Shown in pieces: positions 1 to 7,037 of a stretch of DNA of 7,259 nt. This DNA comes from Bacteroidota bacterium (GTDB lineage Bacteria > Bacteroidota > Bacteroidia > Bacteroidales > UBA1556). Below the pieces are notes generated by a model that did no database searches, had not been told where the DNA came from, and worked only from the letters and a program-made list of their open reading frames with translations. Position 1 is the first letter of the stretch; each line of letters opens with the position of its first letter. The stretch spans positions 1 to 7,259 of the forward strand of contig QMPB01000217.1 of NCBI GenBank assembly GCA_003648395.1, written 5' to 3'. Both the position numbers and the translations under genes were made by a program.

Positions 1-1
1 A

Positions 2-13
2 CCTAAGCTTAGG
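2..13. repeat. 12-bp perfect palindrome
   Basis: CCTAAGCTTAGG reads the same on both strands. It is too short and loop-free to act as an RNA terminator. It could be a dimeric protein site or the end of a longer structure cut by the window edge. Its CTAAG/CTTAG arms recur in the stem-loop at 184-202. Function unknown. Confidence 0.4.
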
Positions 14-42
14 GATATGATAATAGAAAATAATATATTAAT

Positions 43-71
43 TTTGTAGCTGAAATATTTTTATAACTTAG
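43..71 (+). promoter_or_regulatory. candidate Bacteroidota-type promoter
   Basis: TTTG at 43-46 is followed after 17 nt by TAACTTAG at 64-71, close to the Bacteroidota pattern TTTG-N17-23-TAnnTTTG with one mismatch in the -7 element. A start of transcription would fall near position 77, over 600 nt ahead of the first large gene, so the transcript could be a long leader or a separate small RNA. An exact TAnnTTTG also lies at 39-46 but has no good upstream partner. AT-rich DNA gives such matches by chance, so this is weak. Confidence 0.3.
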
Positions 72-140
72 CAAACGCAAAATATCACAGCATACAATAG
101 ATTAAATACTAATGAATTACATTAAGCATATTACATAACT

Positions 141-147
141 GGGGGGG
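141..147 (+). repeat. seven-G homopolymer
   Basis: Seven consecutive G residues interrupt otherwise AT-rich intergenic DNA. Runs like this can change length by slippage, and upstream of genes they sometimes vary promoter activity. Here the run is over 500 nt from the nearest large gene and no promoter elements straddle it clearly, so a regulatory role is only a possibility. Confidence 0.45.
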
Positions 148-150
148 TAC

Positions 151-202
151 AGGAAGTTACAGGCGTAAACTTCTTACGACTCCTCTAAGTTTGGCGCTTA
201 GA
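151..202 (+). repeat. cluster of short inverted repeats
   Basis: Several hairpins can be drawn. AGGAAGTT (151-158) pairs with AACTTCTT (168-175), with one G-T pair. As an alternative, CGTAA (164-168) pairs with TTACG (174-178) around a 5-nt loop. TCTAAG (184-189) pairs with CTTAGA (197-202) around TTTGGCG. The first two exclude each other; the third can form with either. No T-run follows, so this is not a normal terminator. It may be a remnant of a small dispersed repeat or a structured RNA. Confidence 0.35.
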
Positions 203-286
203 TTTAGCAAATTAATTCATCAGTTTTGTACTATCACTGCATATTTATTTTGTGAATATTCTCTTATACCGATTAAAAAGCAAACT

Positions 287-320
287 TGCTGATATTATTC
301 ATTGCATTCATATATCAGCA
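287..320 (+). repeat. 9-bp inverted repeat with 16-nt loop
   Basis: TGCTGATAT (287-295) is perfectly complementary to ATATCAGCA (312-320). The loop is AT-rich and no T-run follows. It could be an operator-like site or part of a structured transcript. No gene immediately beside it explains its presence. Confidence 0.35.
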
Positions 321-337
321 TTGCTTCTAAGTCGGCA

Positions 338-371
338 TAATACCAGCAGCTTTGAAATATAAATGGTATTA
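338..371 (+). repeat. 8-bp inverted repeat ahead of a Shine-Dalgarno site
   Basis: TAATACCA (338-345) pairs perfectly with TGGTATTA (364-371) across an 18-nt loop. The right arm ends directly before the AGGAGAAGG purine stretch (373-381) that precedes the small ORF at 382. A stem here would sit next to the ribosome site and could affect its access. Whether it forms in vivo is unknown. Confidence 0.35.
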
Positions 372-381
372 GAGGAGAAGG

Positions 382-498
382 ATGCTAATTTATTGGATAA
401 TTACTGAATTTAATAATAGCAAATATGAAAAGGAAATTGAGAATATTTTAGTTTTATTTATTTATTTAATAGAGAAAGGAGTATTGCCTATGGACTAA
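382..498 (+). CDS. candidate 38-residue small protein
   Basis: ATG at 382 opens 38 codons ending at TAA 496-498. AGGAG at 373-377 lies four bases upstream of the ATG, inside the purine run AGGAGAAGG; such a sequence is unusual in Bacteroidota and is absent from both large genes here. The predicted peptide begins MLIYWIITEF, has a charged stretch (KYEKEIE, about residues 14-20), then a hydrophobic stretch (ILVLFIYLI, residues 22-30), and ends GVLPMD. The hydrophobic part is marginal for a membrane segment. A TAG at 370-372 in the same frame means it does not extend upstream. I do not recognise a family. The frame stays fairly open after the stop except for a TAG at 505-507, so it may also be a decayed gene fragment or chance. 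Confidence 0.27.
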   Translation: MLIYWIITEFNNSKYEKEIENILVLFIYLIEKGVLPMD

Positions 499-522
499 AA
501 CAGTTAGAAAACAAAAAAATCA

Positions 523-537
523 TTCAATTTTATTGAA
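523..537 (+). repeat. small AT-rich stem-loop
   Basis: TTCAAT (523-528) pairs with ATTGAA (532-537) around a TTT loop. It is weak alone, but it lies just ahead of the much stronger hairpin at 546-581 and could form part of the same structured RNA. Confidence 0.25.
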
Positions 538-545
538 AGTAATGC

Positions 546-581
546 TGAGATATTATGTGCTTATTGCACAATGATATCTCA
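546..581 (+). ncRNA. strong stem-loop, possible structured RNA
   Basis: The arms 546-560 and 566-581 pair over 15 positions with one G-U pair (554 with 573), one bulged A (571) and a TTATT loop (561-565). This is the longest stem in the leader region. On the plus strand it is followed by a run of A, not T, so it is not a standard intrinsic terminator in that direction. On the minus strand no T-run follows the hairpin either. It may be a leader RNA element, a small-RNA domain, an mRNA-stability hairpin for the gene at 689, or a dimeric protein site. No known RNA family is recognised. Confidence 0.4.
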
Positions 582-610
582 AAAAAGAAATTATTATTTA
601 TAATAAAGAA

Positions 611-656
611 CGGAACCATAGCTGTTTAGTTTGAAGGCTCAACACTGTAGGCTCCG
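611..656 (+). promoter_or_regulatory. possible folded leader just upstream of the GH16 gene
   Basis: CGGAACC (611-617) can pair with GGCTCCG (650-656) at six of seven positions, enclosing a small hairpin (628-634 with 639-646, one bulge, AGGC loop). The patch around 650-659 is clearly more GC-rich than its surroundings. It ends 32 nt before the ATG at 689. The enclosed loops are large and no known riboswitch is recognised, so this is tentative. Confidence 0.22.
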
Positions 657-688
657 CCCAAGTTTTAACCCATATTAAAATATAGATT

Positions 689-3600
689 ATGGACAAAAGT
701 AAACATTTTAAATTATTAATCGTTTTATTATTTGCTATGATGGCGAATACGACAAATCTTAAGGGACAAGCAATACCCTACAATGATCCCTGCAATGCTA
801 ATTGGAGATTGTCATTTTATGACAACTTTGATTCATTTGACAATAATAAATGGAGTAGATTTAACAATAACGATAAACGTGGAGATCTTGGCTCAGTTAA
901 CATAGAAAGCAATGTATCGGTAGTTAATGGAAAGCTTAAGTTAGACATTATAAAGGAAGACTATACATGCCCATTAAATAATGACGGATCTCAACATTGG
1001 TACTGTTTTCGGCAGCGTCTAGCTGTAGTTGCTGGTAATACAGATTTTCATTATAGATATACTAGTGGATATATTAAATCAAATAGTCAATTTAAGTTTA
1101 AGTACGGTTATATAGAAGCAAGAATTTCATATCCTATCGAACCTGGCACGTGGAGTAGCTTTTGGACATACCGAAGTGACCCTATGCCTCCTTCTATTAA
1201 CCATAGTGAAATTGACATAACAGAGGTACAAGGAATTGAGCAGTCCACTTCTCCTACATCAGGAACTAATATTCATTTAAGTTATACTCCTCCGATTAAT
1301 TATCCAGCCGATCATACAGTATCAAGCCCGATAAGTAATTATCATATATATAGTGTTAATTGGACTCCGAGTACAATACAGTTCTATATTGATGGCGTGT
1401 TAGTTCGTACTTTGAATAATCCAGGTGTCAATGATTATGTTAATATGCTTTTTGATGCTTGGGTAAAACTAAATTATGACACTGATAATGCTAAATATAA
1501 TGCGTTTACAAACAATACATTAAGTATGTATGTTGACTGGGTTAGAGTATATAAACCATATACTTATACTGGTTTAACATTATTAGAAAAAACACCTTAT
1601 ATAATAAATCCCAAAGATGATTTGAATAATAATGGGAGGAAGGAAGTAACTGTAATGTGGCAATTACCAACAGGAACTACTTCTTCAACTGTGTGTACTA
1701 TAAATTGGGGGCAATCAATTAGCTATGGTAATTCAACAACTATTAATGATAATGCTACAGTTGATCATTTGTATAGTAAGACACTTGATGATTTACATCC
1801 AAATACAAAGTATTATTATCAGATAATAGGTGGTGGACAAAACTATTCAGGGCTTTTTGTAACGCCAAGTACAAATAGTAGCTCAAATGTTGTTTTCTAT
1901 GCTTCAGGTAATAGAATTGATGCAAAAAATAATCAAACGTTGGCAGAAAACAATGATATAGCAGGAGTAATACTTAATAATATTCAAAACCACCCATCAA
2001 GTCAAACATTTCTAATAAAAACAAATGGTTTTGTTAGTGGAGATAATAAAGAACTTTGGAGAGATGAATTTTTTACTTATTCTAATAATAGAAATATTTT
2101 GAAAGCTCAGTTGCCAATTGTAGGAGGAATTAGTGATAATGAACGAAAAATCATGTGCTTAGATGCTTATAGCGACCCTGTTATTACTAGATCCACTAGC
2201 AATGCCATGAATTTTCACACATACTTGCCATTTAACTACGTTTATCCATACTTGAATAATAGTAATGATTTTAATTATGATTTATCTATGAATTATGGGC
2301 CTGTGCATATTTGTTTTCCTGAGATAACAGATCAAGCTTTTTCAAGTACTGATCTTAGCGTTGGTTTTATAGATAGCGATTTAGGAGCGACTACTAAAGA
2401 GTGGAAAGTTCTAAGTATTAATTTTCCTTTAAAGTCCTTAAATGGCAATATTATTAATTCTGCTGCTTATAACACTATTAGGCAAAAAGCCATAAATAAT
2501 GGTGTACAATTAGTTCTTATGGGGCACGAAGATTACTATGCTCATTGGGTAGATAATGGTATTCATTTTCTAGTACTTGGTAATGGCGGCTCAACAACAA
2601 ATGGCATTGATGACCAAAAAATACAAAATGATAATCAATTAGTATTTGCTTCAACAGTGCCTCATTTTGCCAAATTTAATATTGATGGCAATATGATGTA
2701 TGTTGATATAATTCAAGGTGCTGACTATAATGGTTACAGCAAAGGAAGAGTGATAGAAAAATTTGCTATTCCCAAAGATTGTTATATTACTGATAACCAA
2801 ATATGGAACTCTGGTGCTTATCCCATTATTACTGATTATATTTGGGTAGCAAATGGTGGTAAGCTTAAAATAGAATCGGAGGTTCAATTGCTTAAAGATA
2901 AAAGCATAAAAATTTCTAAAGGTGCTTATCTCAATATTACGGGTAACAGCGCAGTTATTACTTCTACGGTTGCTTTCACAGAGAACCTTGATTTAGTTAC
3001 TAAGAACTCATCAGGGGTCGTAACAAATACCTATAAAGCCAACATTAATCATGCTACTTCGTTCTGGAATGGTATTGAACTTAACTCCTATCCCTCACTT
3101 AGTCAAACTTCAGCTAATCAAGGAGTACTAAGTATTACTAACGGAGCTACAATAAAAAATGCAAAAGTTGGAGTTGCTATTAAACAACTGACATCAACAG
3201 GATGGCGTGGAGGAGGTATATTACGTGCCGATGAAGCCGTTTTTGAAAATAATATTTGTGATATAAAAATGTATCCATATCAAGGAATAAGAATATTGGG
3301 GAGTAAGGAAATAAAACTTCACGATAAAACTCGCATTACTCGATCTTATTTTCTTACAGACAATAATTTTATCGATAATTCTAAATCAATTAAGCATATA
3401 GTTCTTAATGGAGTAAAAGGTGTTCTATTATATGGAAATGAATTTGATAATACTAATACTACATTGCTTACCTCTCAGAAGGGTATAGGGGTATTATCTA
3501 TAGAATCTACTTTTAATCTAAATAATTCAAGTTATTACTTTCTTAATACTTCTAAAGCAAACACTTTTAACAACCTTAGATATGGAATAAAGACATATAA

Positions 3601-5446
3601 TAGTGTAGGCAAAGGAAGTTCTTTTATTAAGGGCTGTACTTTCTCTAATACCTATTCTTCCATTTATTTGGATAATTCATTTTACACCTACGTATTGGGG
3701 AATAACATTACTGTGCCAGAACTAGATAATGTTGTTGTAAATAACTTACCTTATGGAATATATGTTGATGGAGGTATGGGATTTAAAGTGGAGGATAATC
3801 AACTTGACATTTCGGGGTCTATGGCTGGCACTATTGGTATAATAGTAAATGGCACAGGTGCTAATGAGAATCAGATATATAGAAATACTCTAACTGGTTT
3901 TAATGTAGCTATACAGCCTCAAAATGAAAATTTTGGATTTAATTCAGAAGGAAATAATATTGGCTTACACTTATTCTGTAATACCTTTAGTGGCTTTTAT
4001 GATGCTTGGGTTGGCAAATCAAGTGGGTATAATGGGGCCGTTGGTATTGCCGCTGATCAGCAAATGAGTGATATTGTTGCCAATCATCAAACTACTTTAC
4101 CCGCAGGTAATCAGTTTTCAACGGCAAATAGATTTGCTAACTGCAATTACGATTTCGATAATGCTGTGGGTAATAATATTTACTATTATTATGAGCAAAA
4201 TGCTTCCTATAATGCGGAACCTATATATATTAAGAATGTAATTGCTCAATCTATAACAAATACTAATACCTGCCCCAGCAAATCCAATTCAGGAAGTACC
4301 TCAATTAGTCTTTTAATATCTAATTTGTCTTTAGCACAACTCTCGCTGAACTCTTCTAAGGTAATACTATCGATATGGCAAGATGGAGGAAATGCAAATC
4401 TTGATGAAGTAATAGAAACTACTCAGCCTTGGGATGTATATATAGAGTTTAACAATTTAATAGCCGAATCACCTTATTTATCTGATGATGTGCTAATGGC
4501 TACTATAAATAATTCCGCATTTACTTCGCTAATGATAAAGCTTATAATGGTTGCAAATCCGCAAGCGTCGCGTAATGAGGAAATAATGAATATGATAAAG
4601 GAGAGAATGCCCTCTATGCCTCAAAACTATATTGATGCTATAAAGGCTGGTGAGGAAGTCAAGTCTCAAATAGATTTATTAAGAAATAATGTTTCATCCG
4701 ATTATCATTTGGTAGGTATGATAGGTGATGATATTAAATGTAATTATTCATCTGATACCATTAGTGGATACGGAGAAAGTAATATGCTGTCTTTTGTTGC
4801 AGCTCAAACAGATTTACTTGATAAGTACGAATTAGCAAGTCGATATTTGGCAAACGGAGACTATGAGCAAATGAATAATACACTATCAAGTATTAATGAA
4901 AATTTTGAGCTTAATGAACAACAAATATCCAATCAGGATGATTTTGTTAGCACATTTAACCTTGCTCAAAGTATGTATAGCAGTAATAGTTATTTCGATG
5001 TACTGAATGAAGAACAACGAATATCTCTAAATACAGTATTATCATACAAAGGTTCGCAAGTTTCGCAAATGGCATTGGCATTACTGATGCGTAATAACCC
5101 AGATTTTGAATATTCGGAATTGATATTACAGCCTACCGAAAGCTCAGCACGAATGGCTTCGAATGAGGATAAAGTAATTGAAGACAAAACTACCTATTTC
5201 AAGCTATATCCTAATCCAACAACAGATTATTTTACTCTTGAATATCAGCTTGATGCAGATAAATATTCCAATTTGCAAATGGAAATATACGATGCCACAG
5301 GACGTAAAGTTATAACTCAAAAGCTCGACAGTAGCAATGAGGCAACATTAATTGATGTTAGCAGTCTAAGTAAAGGAGTATATAATATTAGCTTTATAGC
5401 TGATGGTATAGCGTTATCTACTCATAAATTAACCATTGTTAAATAA
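689..5446 (+). CDS. secreted GH16 / degenerate phosphoesterase / beta-helix protein with T9SS type A sorting domain
   Basis: A 1585-residue surface or secreted protein. An in-frame TAG at 683-685 makes ATG 689 the first possible start; no Shine-Dalgarno is seen, which is usual in Bacteroidota. Residues 1-26 are a Sec signal peptide, probably cut before Gln27. Residues 35-290 are a GH16 jelly roll: GTWSSFW (153-159), the catalytic motif EIDITE with E174 nucleophile, D176 and E179 acid/base, and the closing strand VDWVRVY. GH16 enzymes cut beta-1,3/1,4-glucans or galactans; the substrate is not clear. Residues 303-395 resemble the purple acid phosphatase N-terminal domain (VTVMWQ, LHPNTKYYYQI). 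Residues 398-695 follow a calcineurin-like phosphoesterase with most metal ligands replaced. Residues 700-1190 are right-handed beta-helix (FWNGIEL at 792, RGGGILRADEAVFENN at 840). Residues 1195-1495 are mainly helical with SPYLSD at 1261. Residues 1505-1585 are the sorting domain, beginning KLYPNP. The GH16, beta-helix and sorting calls are firm; the phosphoesterase call rests on motif order. Confidence 0.95.
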   Translation: MDKSKHFKLLIVLLFAMMANTTNLKGQAIPYNDPCNANWRLSFYDNFDSFDNNKWSRFNNNDKRGDLGSVNIESNVSVVNGKLKLDIIKEDYTCPLNNDGSQHWYCFRQRLAVVAGNTDFHYRYTSGYIKSNSQFKFKYGYIEARISYPIEPGTWSSFWTYRSDPMPPSINHSEIDITEVQGIEQSTSPTSGTNIHLSYTPPINYPADHTVSSPISNYHIYSVNWTPSTIQFYIDGVLVRTLNNPGVNDYVNMLFDAWVKLNYDTDNAKYNAFTNNTLSMYVDWVRVYKPYTYTGLTLLEKTPYIINPKDDLNNNGRKEVTVMWQLPTGTTSSTVCTINWGQSISYGNSTTINDNATVDHLYSKTLDDLHPNTKYYYQIIGGGQNYSGLFVTPSTNSSSNVVFYASGNRIDAKNNQTLAENNDIAGVILNNIQNHPSSQTFLIKTNGFVSGDNKELWRDEFFTYSNNRNILKAQLPIVGGISDNERKIMCLDAYSDPVITRSTSNAMNFHTYLPFNYVYPYLNNSNDFNYDLSMNYGPVHICFPEITDQAFSSTDLSVGFIDSDLGATTKEWKVLSINFPLKSLNGNIINSAAYNTIRQKAINNGVQLVLMGHEDYYAHWVDNGIHFLVLGNGGSTTNGIDDQKIQNDNQLVFASTVPHFAKFNIDGNMMYVDIIQGADYNGYSKGRVIEKFAIPKDCYITDNQIWNSGAYPIITDYIWVANGGKLKIESEVQLLKDKSIKISKGAYLNITGNSAVITSTVAFTENLDLVTKNSSGVVTNTYKANINHATSFWNGIELNSYPSLSQTSANQGVLSITNGATIKNAKVGVAIKQLTSTGWRGGGILRADEAVFENNICDIKMYPYQGIRILGSKEIKLHDKTRITRSYFLTDNNFIDNSKSIKHIVLNGVKGVLLYGNEFDNTNTTLLTSQKGIGVLSIESTFNLNNSSYYFLNTSKANTFNNLRYGIKTYNSVGKGSSFIKGCTFSNTYSSIYLDNSFYTYVLGNNITVPELDNVVVNNLPYGIYVDGGMGFKVEDNQLDISGSMAGTIGIIVNGTGANENQIYRNTLTGFNVAIQPQNENFGFNSEGNNIGLHLFCNTFSGFYDAWVGKSSGYNGAVGIAADQQMSDIVANHQTTLPAGNQFSTANRFANCNYDFDNAVGNNIYYYYEQNASYNAEPIYIKNVIAQSITNTNTCPSKSNSGSTSISLLISNLSLAQLSLNSSKVILSIWQDGGNANLDEVIETTQPWDVYIEFNNLIAESPYLSDDVLMATINNSAFTSLMIKLIMVANPQASRNEEIMNMIKERMPSMPQNYIDAIKAGEEVKSQIDLLRNNVSSDYHLVGMIGDDIKCNYSSDTISGYGESNMLSFVAAQTDLLDKYELASRYLANGDYEQMNNTLSSINENFELNEQQISNQDDFVSTFNLAQSMYSSNSYFDVLNEEQRISLNTVLSYKGSQVSQMALALLMRNNPDFEYSELILQPTESSARMASNEDKVIEDKTTYFKLYPNPTTDYFTLEYQLDADKYSNLQMEIYDATGRKVITQKLDSSNEATLIDVSSLSKGVYNISFIADGIALSTHKLTIVK

Positions 5447-5455
5447 GTAATATAT

Positions 5456-5489
5456 CGATTCTGCAATTAAATGCAGAGTCGGTTTTTTT
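5456..5489 (+). terminator. intrinsic terminator after the GH16 gene
   Basis: CGATTCTGCA (5456-5465) pairs with TGCAGAGTCG (5472-5481) over ten positions with one G-U pair, around the loop ATTAAA. G5482 and seven T (5483-5489) follow. This is a textbook rho-independent terminator, beginning 9 nt after the stop codon at 5446. It ends only 12 nt before the ATG of the next gene, so it either separates the two genes or attenuates read-through into the second. Confidence 0.87.
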
Positions 5490-5501
5490 AATATTATAAT
5501 C

Positions 5502-7031
5502 ATGAAAAGATATTTAATAATAATATTTCTATGTATTAATAGTCTTGGTTTTTCACAATCGCCCTACAATAAGGTAAAATACTATATGGGTGATTCAACA
5601 GCTTGGAGTAGCAATATAGATGTAATGGTTAAATTGGATAATTATATTTATATTGGGGGTTACTCATATTCAAGCTATTTAACGTATAGAACATATTTAG
5701 CAAAATTAGATGAATTTGGGAATAAGGTAAATGACTTAATAATTGGTTGCGATAGTGTTATTTACTATCCTGGAGTAGGAAACTCAATGATAGTAGATGA
5801 TGACTCCAATGTTGTTCTTGTTGGTCAAACATTTTATAAGCAATGGAATGGATTTGTTGTTAAGCTGAATAAAAATTTGGATACTTTGTGGAACAAAAAA
5901 TATACTTTCCCAGATTCACTTATAAACTATGCTTGCGACACCCCCCGTCATGTTTTTAAGGCAATTGAGAAGACCCCTGATGGAAATTATATAATCATGG
6001 GTTCTTATTTTAAGAATTGTAATTATACTCATAATAATGAAAGTCCATACCTCATTAAACTCGACAAAAACGGTAATATTCTATGGCGAAAGTTATACCC
6101 AAACCTCTTAAGTTCATCCGACATTGCTGCAACCAGCGATAGTGGGTTTGTATTTAGTGCTGTAAGTTATGGAATAAATATTACCAAAATAGATTCCTTA
6201 GGGTCCATAAAATGGTCTGTAACCCCAAATAATACCCTTAAATTTTTGTCAACAGATATAGTATGTACAGGTAATACTACAATTGCAGTTGTGCCATACA
6301 AATATTATGGAACTGATGTTTATTCCAATAAATTTGGACTTGATGTAACAAAGGTAAATAGCCTTACAGGCCAAATAATATGGAATAAGCAATATATACC
6401 AATGAGTACAGTACGGTGTCCAACCTTACACCAACACATAGAAGTAGAGGTAGATGCCAATGATAATATAATAATAGCAGGCACAGGATATGTGCTTAAT
6501 TATGATACAACAGCAGGAGCTTATAGAGGTTTTCTAATGAAACTCAATAGTAATGGCGATAGTTTGTGGACTCATTATTACGATTGGGGAGATTTTTTTC
6601 AGCGTGATTCGCAGTTTAATGATTTTGTAATTACCGATGATGGTGGCATTCTTGCTGGTGGCTTTTGGAATCCTCCCCATCTCAATTATAAACAAGGAGC
6701 TTGGCTAGTAAAAACTGATAGCATGGGCAATGCTCCAGGAGTATTTACCGTTGGTATAAAGGAAAATGTGTTGGTGATAACAAAACATAATGTGAATGTT
6801 TATCCAAATCCAGCTACAGATAATTTTAATCTACGCTTTGAGCAAAGTCCCAAAGCAAATATGCAGCTAAGTATATATTCTACCACTGGCACATTGGTAA
6901 AGCAGCAGCAAATCACCGCCTTTAGCAATGAGTATCGGGTTGATATTAGAGAATTAAAATCTGGTGTTTATTTTATTAGATTGGAGTCTGATGGAGAGGT
7001 GGTTTATAGTGGGAAATTTATTAAACAATAG
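5502..7031 (+). CDS. secreted beta-propeller-like repeat protein with T9SS type A sorting domain
   Basis: A 509-residue T9SS cargo of unknown function. Residues 1-18 or 1-19 are a signal peptide (K2, R3, then a hydrophobic core, ending GFSQ). Residues 30-415 hold about six or seven degenerate repeats of the pattern 'hydrophobic-GG/G-x-aromatic ... LIKLDxxGNxLWxKxY'. Clear copies include FVVKLNKNLDTLWNKKY (118-134), YLIKLDKNGNILWRKLY (183-199), FLMKLNSNGDSLWTHYY (344-360) and AWLVKTDSMGN (400-410). This pattern is common in Bacteroidota secreted proteins predicted to fold as beta-propellers and suggests a binding or adhesion role; no catalytic motif is visible. Residues 433-509 are the sorting domain (VYPNPATDNF, then a GVYFIRL strand, ending GKFIKQ). 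The ATG is preceded by AT-rich sequence with no Shine-Dalgarno. The gene starts 55 nt after the stop of the upstream cargo gene, but a strong terminator lies between them, so co-transcription is uncertain. Domain boundaries are approximate. Confidence 0.93.
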   Translation: MKRYLIIIFLCINSLGFSQSPYNKVKYYMGDSTAWSSNIDVMVKLDNYIYIGGYSYSSYLTYRTYLAKLDEFGNKVNDLIIGCDSVIYYPGVGNSMIVDDDSNVVLVGQTFYKQWNGFVVKLNKNLDTLWNKKYTFPDSLINYACDTPRHVFKAIEKTPDGNYIIMGSYFKNCNYTHNNESPYLIKLDKNGNILWRKLYPNLLSSSDIAATSDSGFVFSAVSYGINITKIDSLGSIKWSVTPNNTLKFLSTDIVCTGNTTIAVVPYKYYGTDVYSNKFGLDVTKVNSLTGQIIWNKQYIPMSTVRCPTLHQHIEVEVDANDNIIIAGTGYVLNYDTTAGAYRGFLMKLNSNGDSLWTHYYDWGDFFQRDSQFNDFVITDDGGILAGGFWNPPHLNYKQGAWLVKTDSMGNAPGVFTVGIKENVLVITKHNVNVYPNPATDNFNLRFEQSPKANMQLSIYSTTGTLVKQQQITAFSNEYRVDIRELKSGVYFIRLESDGEVVYSGKFIKQ

Positions 7032-7037
7032 GTTGTG

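Noticed and set aside
151..202. tRNA or known structured RNA
   Set aside because: No cloverleaf, anticodon arm or TTC-loop signature could be drawn; the stems are short and compete with each other.
627..633. TAGTTTG as a -7 promoter box for the GH16 gene
   Set aside because: It has one spacer base instead of the two in TAnnTTTG, and no TTTG or TTG lies at the right distance upstream.
2651..2887. 78-codon ORF on the minus strand
   Set aside because: It lies wholly inside the phosphoesterase-like and beta-helix coding sequence of the GH16 gene, has no recognisable domain, and is best read as a shadow of that frame.
4990..5187. 65-codon ORF on the minus strand
   Set aside because: It lies opposite the well-supported C-terminal helical region of the GH16 protein and shows no family features or upstream signals.
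5941..5946. Six-C run inside the second cargo gene, considered as a phase-variation tract
   Set aside because: Six bases is short for a slippage switch, and the run is explained by ordinary Thr and Pro codons (T147, P148) with the frame intact.
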